A DNA stretch of 64,000 nt from Spirochaetota bacterium. GTDB lineage: Bacteria; Spirochaetota; Spirochaetia; Treponematales; Rectinemataceae. The notes beneath the pieces are model-generated. The model did not search any database. It was given only the letters and a program-made list of their open reading frames with translations, and was not told where the DNA came from. Position numbers and translations under genes: made by a program. The stretch spans positions 1 to 64,000 of the forward strand of contig JAKLFE010000012.1 in assembly GCA_022711355.1 (NCBI GenBank). Direction: 5' to 3'. Below are positions 60,919 to 64,000 of the stretch, piece after piece; within the stretch, counting starts at the first letter, position 1, and each line of letters opens with the position of its first letter.

Positions 60919-61929
60919 TCAAAGCCCGGGGACGGAGAGGGCGAGCTTGCCCGACTTGATGCGCGAGACGAGGTCCGCCATCTTGGCCCGGAGGGGCGCG
61001 GGCAGGTTGGCGAGGTAGGCGGGATCCTTGTCGAGGAACTCGATGTAGCCGTCCTTCATCGACACGACCTCGGCCTTCCCGTAGGGCAGGCCGCCGGCGA
61101 GGGCCGCCTTGACCTTGGCGTAGGCCAGCTCGTCCTGATGCAGGACGGTGCAGCCGAGGATGGCCTTGGGGGCCCGCGCGAAGTCGTCGCCGTCGAAGAC
61201 GACCGCGTAGGTCCCGGCGGCCGTCGAGGCCTTGTACACCCCCTCGTTGCCCGAGCCGCAGATGGGGAGGATGACGTCGCAGCCCGCGGCGATCATGCTC
61301 CGGGCGAGGTCGGCGGCCTTGCTCGCGTCATAGAAGTTCCCCAGCACGCGCATATCCACCTCGATGCCCGGATCGACCGCCTTGAGGCCCCGCTCGAAGC
61401 CCGGGGCGATGATCTTGTCCATGACGGGATAGTGCTGGGCGATGAGGAAGCCAACCTTCTTGTCCTTGTTGGCCCCGGGCAGGGGGCCCGTCGTGGCGAG
61501 GCCGGCGAGGTAGCCGGTCACGTAGCCCTGCTCGGTCTGGTTGTACAGGACCGTGTGGATCCTCGGGTTTCCCGCGAGCATGCCGTCCAGGCAGAGGAAG
61601 CGCTGCTCGGGGAAGCTCTGGCCCACCTTGGCGCAGAGGGCGGGCATGGAGGGGTTCGAGGTGACCAGGAGGTCGTAGCCTCCCGAGGCCACGAGGCTCG
61701 TGAGCTTCTCCTCCCACTCGGCCTGGTTGAAGCCGGCCTCGTAGACCTTGAGCGAGGAGCCGGGTGACTCGGCCACGGCCCGCTCGACGCCCCGGACCAT
61801 GCCGTCGTAGATGGCGTTGCCCGCGCGCACGCCGGGGACGAAGACCGCGATCCTGAGCGGGGCGGCGAGAAGCGGCGAGGAGAGCAGGGCGAAGGCGGCG
61901 AGCAGGGCTATGGAAACCTTGGTTCGCAT
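60919..61929 (-). CDS. BMP family substrate-binding protein
   Basis: A 336-residue periplasmic binding protein of the BMP/PnrA family. It begins MRTKVSIALLAAFALL with AxA cleavage near LLAAPL, then RIAVFVPGVRAGNAIYDGMV and VVFDGDD-like ligand contacts. BMP proteins usually bind purine nucleosides. The signal peptide has no lipobox Cys, so it may be a free periplasmic protein, whereas most relatives are lipoproteins. AGGAGGT precedes the ATG (61929). It is the first gene of the importer operon. A promoter TGGACA, 18 bases, TAGGAT lies upstream. Confidence 0.9.
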   Translation of the reverse strand: MRTKVSIALLAAFALLSSPLLAAPLRIAVFVPGVRAGNAIYDGMVRGVERAVAESPGSSLKVYEAGFNQAEWEEKLTSLVASGGYDLLVTSNPSMPALCAKVGQSFPEQRFLCLDGMLAGNPRIHTVLYNQTEQGYVTGYLAGLATTGPLPGANKDKKVGFLIAQHYPVMDKIIAPGFERGLKAVDPGIEVDMRVLGNFYDASKAADLARSMIAAGCDVILPICGSGNEGVYKASTAAGTYAVVFDGDDFARAPKAILGCTVLHQDELAYAKVKAALAGGLPYGKAEVVSMKDGYIEFLDKDPAYLANLPAPLRAKMADLVSRIKSGKLALSVPGL

Positions 61930-61962
61930 GACGCGTACCTCCTGGGATATCATCCGAGGCCA

Positions 61963-61992
61963 ATCCTATCGCCGCCCGCGCCGCAGTGTCCA
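61963..61992 (-). promoter_or_regulatory. Promoter of the BMP importer operon
   Basis: Minus-strand TGGACA (61992-61987), 18 bases, TAGGAT (61968-61963). It lies 12 bases from the divergent merR promoter, so a regulator could act on both. Confidence 0.5.
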
Positions 61993-62004
61993 TCGGCCGC
62001 AATC

Positions 62005-62033
62005 TTGACGCGGCCGCGCCGCTCACGTAAGAT
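62005..62033 (+). promoter_or_regulatory. Promoter of the merR-adh-kinase operon
   Basis: TTGACG (62005-62010), 17 bases, TAAGAT (62028-62033), with a short leader. The spacer is not the lengthened 19-20 bases of classical MerR targets. Confidence 0.6.
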
Positions 62034-62065
62034 TCGCAATCACGGGATCATCCCGAAGGGGCGGC

Positions 62066-62524
62066 ATGGAAGCGCGTACCCAGAGAAGCTACAAGATCGG
62101 CGAGCTCGCCGCGATGTTCCGCACGACGGCCCGGACCCTCCGCTACTACGAGGAGCTCGGCCTCATCAAGCCGACCGACCGCGCCAAGGGAGTGCACCGC
62201 AGGTACGCGGAGCAGAACATCGTCTACTTGAAGCGCGTGGCCCAGCTCAAGTCCTACGGCCTCTCCCTCGGCGAGATCCGCGACTTCTTCGCCCTCGCCG
62301 AGTCGGACCGCTCGGGCGAGAGCTGCCGGCGCCTCCTGATCAAGAAGTACGGCGAGCGGATCGCCCAGGCCGAGGCCGAGGCGGAAGCGGCGCGCCATCT
62401 CGCCGAGGAGCTGCGCTGGCACGTCAGGCAGCTCGAGGAGGTCGAGGATTTCTTCGAGTGCCCCGGCAAGCAGTGCGCCGCCTGCCGCCACGCGGGGGTC
62501 TGCGACCTGAGGGCGTCCCGATGA
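62066..62524 (+). CDS. MerR family regulator with Cys-rich tail
   Basis: A 152-residue regulator. The N-terminal winged helix is typical MerR (YKIGELAAMFRTTARTLRYY, EELGLIKP, YAEQNIVYLKRV), followed by the dimerisation coiled coil. The C-terminal tail has four Cys (ECPGKQCAACRHAGVC), a possible metal or redox site, but the spacing is not that of a named metal sensor. AAGGGG lies before the ATG. Its stop overlaps the dehydrogenase start (ATGA), so it heads an operon with a zinc dehydrogenase and a kinase; it may sense their metabolite and also affect the divergent BMP operon. Confidence 0.85.
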   Translation: MEARTQRSYKIGELAAMFRTTARTLRYYEELGLIKPTDRAKGVHRRYAEQNIVYLKRVAQLKSYGLSLGEIRDFFALAESDRSGESCRRLLIKKYGERIAQAEAEAEAARHLAEELRWHVRQLEEVEDFFECPGKQCAACRHAGVCDLRASR

Positions 62525-63546
62525 GGGCGGCCGTCCTGACCGCCCCCGGGAAGCTCGAGATCCGCGAGCTGCCCCTGCCCCGCCCGGAGCGGGACGAGCT
62601 CCTGGTCAAGCTCAAGGCCTGCGGCATCTGCACCCTCGAGCAGCGGCTCTATCGGGGCGCCATGCAGATGCCCCTGCCCCTCGTGCCCGGCCACGAGGCC
62701 GCGGGCGAGGTCGTCGAGGTCGGCCCCGCCGTCGTCGGCTCCTACGTCCCGGGGACCCGCGTCGCCCTCGACCTCGTCACCCGCTGCGGGGAATGCTACT
62801 ACTGCAGGATCGGCAAGTCGAACCTCTGCTCGAACCGCTTCAAGCCCGGGCAGCGCGTCCTCGGCGGCTTCGCCGAGTACCTCGCGGTCCGGCCGAGCCA
62901 GGCCTACCCCCTGCCGCCGGGCCTCGGCTTCGACGAGGCGGCCTTCACCGAGCCCCTCTCCTGCTGCGTCCACTCGCTCAAGAAGCTCAAGCTGGCCATG
63001 ACCGAGGACCTCCTGGTCGTGGGCGCGGGGGTCATGGGGCTCCTGCACCTCCTCGTCGCGCGCTGCATGGGCCTGCGCACCACGGTCAGCGATCCCGATC
63101 CCTCCCGCCTCGAGGCGGCCCGCCGCCTCGGCGCCGACTTCGCCGTCGATCCCGCGGGCTCCGACCTCGGGGCCTTCGCCCTCGACATCACCGAGGGGCT
63201 GGGCTACTCCGCCTGCGTCGTCACGAGCCCCGCCCCGGAGGCCTTCGCCTCGGCCGCCGCGGCCCTCGCCAAGTGCGCGCGGGTCAACATCTTCACCTCC
63301 TACGAGTCCGCCATGGCCCTCCCCCTCGACGCGAACGAGATCCACCGCCGGGAGCTGACCGTCACCGGCACGGAGGGCCGCCTCGAGGAGGACTTCTTCC
63401 AGGCCCTCAGGCTCCTCGCCTTCGAGAAGGTCGACGTGCGGCCCCTCATCAGCGCGCGGACCTCCTTCTCCACGATAGCCGCGGGCTTCGAAGAGGCCCT
63501 CTCCGGGCGCTCCTACCGCGTCCTGCTCGAGCACGAGGCCCCATGA
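62521..63546 (+). CDS. Zinc-dependent medium-chain dehydrogenase
   Basis: A 341-residue alcohol/polyol dehydrogenase. The catalytic zinc ligands are in KACGICTLEQ and PGHEAAGEVVEVG (Cys, His-Glu), and a structural four-Cys lobe is CGECYYCRIGKSNLC. The Rossmann part has VVGAGVMGLLHLLVA with SDPDPSRLE after it. It resembles sorbitol/threonine-dehydrogenase-like enzymes of sugar-use operons; the substrate is unknown. ATGA overlaps couple it to merR before and to the kinase after, so a polyol or sugar is oxidised and phosphorylated in one pathway. Confidence 0.9.
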   Translation: MRAAVLTAPGKLEIRELPLPRPERDELLVKLKACGICTLEQRLYRGAMQMPLPLVPGHEAAGEVVEVGPAVVGSYVPGTRVALDLVTRCGECYYCRIGKSNLCSNRFKPGQRVLGGFAEYLAVRPSQAYPLPPGLGFDEAAFTEPLSCCVHSLKKLKLAMTEDLLVVGAGVMGLLHLLVARCMGLRTTVSDPDPSRLEAARRLGADFAVDPAGSDLGAFALDITEGLGYSACVVTSPAPEAFASAAAALAKCARVNIFTSYESAMALPLDANEIHRRELTVTGTEGRLEEDFFQALRLLAFEKVDVRPLISARTSFSTIAAGFEEALSGRSYRVLLEHEAP

Positions 63547-64000
63547 TCCTCGCCATCGACATCGGGACCTCCTCGGCCAAGGCCGCGCGCTTCTCAGGCT
63601 CGGGCGAGTGCGAGCTCCTCGCCGAGGAGCCCCTCGCGGCGATCCCGCCCTCGGAGCCCCTGGCCGGCGAGATCGACGCGGGGGCCTGGGCCTCGGCCCT
63701 CGCGGCCCTCGCCGCCCGCCTCCTCGCCGACGGCTCGCGGCCCGAGGCCGTGGCGATCAGCGGGAACGGTCCCACCCTACTCCCCGTCGACGCCGCGGGC
63801 CGGCCCCTCCATCCGGCCCTGTCCTGGATGGACCGGCGGCCAGCCGCGGAGGCCGCCGAGGCGAGTCTGGCGGCCGGCGCCTCCATAGACGCGAGCTTCT
63901 GCCTGCCCAAGGCCCTCTGGTTCCTGCGCCGCAGGCCCGAGCTCTACGAGCGGACGGCGGCCTTCCTCTCCTGCCCCGAGTACGCGGCCATGCTCCTCAG
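63543..64000 (+). CDS. FGGY carbohydrate kinase, 3' end off window
   Basis: The first 152 residues of an FGGY-type kinase: the ATP-binding start MILAIDIGTSSAKAARFSG, AVAISGNGPTLLPVDAAG and the ALSWMDRRP block, then FCLPKALWFLRRRPELYE. These kinases phosphorylate sugars or polyols such as xylulose, glycerol or ribulose. The ATG overlaps the dehydrogenase stop (ATGA at 63543-63546). It continues past base 64000. Substrate is not determined by what is visible. Confidence 0.92.
   Translation, partial: MILAIDIGTSSAKAARFSGSGECELLAEEPLAAIPPSEPLAGEIDAGAWASALAALAARLLADGSRPEAVAISGNGPTLLPVDAAGRPLHPALSWMDRRPAAEAAEASLAAGASIDASFCLPKALWFLRRRPELYERTAAFLSCPEYAAMLL

Overview
The window is a stretch of very GC-rich (about 70 percent by eye) bacterial chromosome that reads as a free-living or environmental spirochaete. 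The pointers are two FlaB-type flagellins followed by flaG, fliD, a fliD-linked gene that I associate with spirochaetes, a membrane-anchored PilZ protein and a FapA-like DUF342 protein. No phage, insertion sequence or CRISPR array is visible. The genes are dense, with many 4-base ATGA overlaps and several convergent pairs that share a CTAG at their stops.

Layout. 1-8330: a cNMP-binding histidine kinase (5' end off the window), tatD-clpB, a DUF3783 gene, argR, a FapA-like gene and a regulator. 8331-11619: an AT-rich regulatory gap, then an AbgB-like M20 amidohydrolase and an SLC13-type permease; this looks imported. 11650-17627: the IMP-branch purine genes guaA, purA, guaB and purB. 17706-22919: ybaK, a GH57 protein whose catalytic Glu is replaced by Gln, a DUF4912 protein, poly(A) polymerase and an alpha/beta hydrolase. 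23323-32386: flaB, flaB, flaG, fliD, a hypothetical protein and PilZ, then a second unit with a small protein, tsaE, tsaB and an HD-GYP protein. 32419-35178: an acetyltransferase, a small protein, a tRNA with anticodon CAT and an M48 protease. 35245-41876: a methyltransferase, a PlsC-like acyltransferase, four extended SDR genes and a CPBP membrane protein. 41884-46217: a LEA/WHy protein, a flavodiiron protein and pruA. 46293-48965: the wreck of a molybdenum-hydroxylase locus, with ppnP and an intact xdhC. 49095-53611: tandem ARG-box-like sites, then carAB. 53680-56114: a tiny OadG-like protein, OadB and an exported protein. 56257-64000: mnmA, a BMP-type ABC importer operon and, divergent from it, a merR, alcohol dehydrogenase and FGGY kinase operon cut by the window end.

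How the parts work together. The flagellar string carries a likely c-di-GMP receptor (PilZ) and, just downstream, a likely c-di-GMP hydrolase (HD-GYP). ArgR is encoded here, and two 18-bp ARG-box-like sites separated by exactly 3 bp lie in the AT-rich leader of carAB. Recognisable promoters have a TTGAC-like -35, a 17 to 19 base spacer (often 18) and a TATAAT-like -10. In several genes (clpB, the DUF3783 gene, the 86-residue gene at 29893, the M48 protease, mnmA) the -10 ends only 6 to 8 bases before the start codon, which predicts leaderless mRNAs.

The observations most worth following are the leaderless promoters, the ArgR operator of carAB, the GH57 active-site substitution, the decayed molybdenum-enzyme locus, the four-SDR lipid-like cluster, and an MnmA lacking the usual second cysteine. 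I do not see a clear-cut new defence or mobile system.
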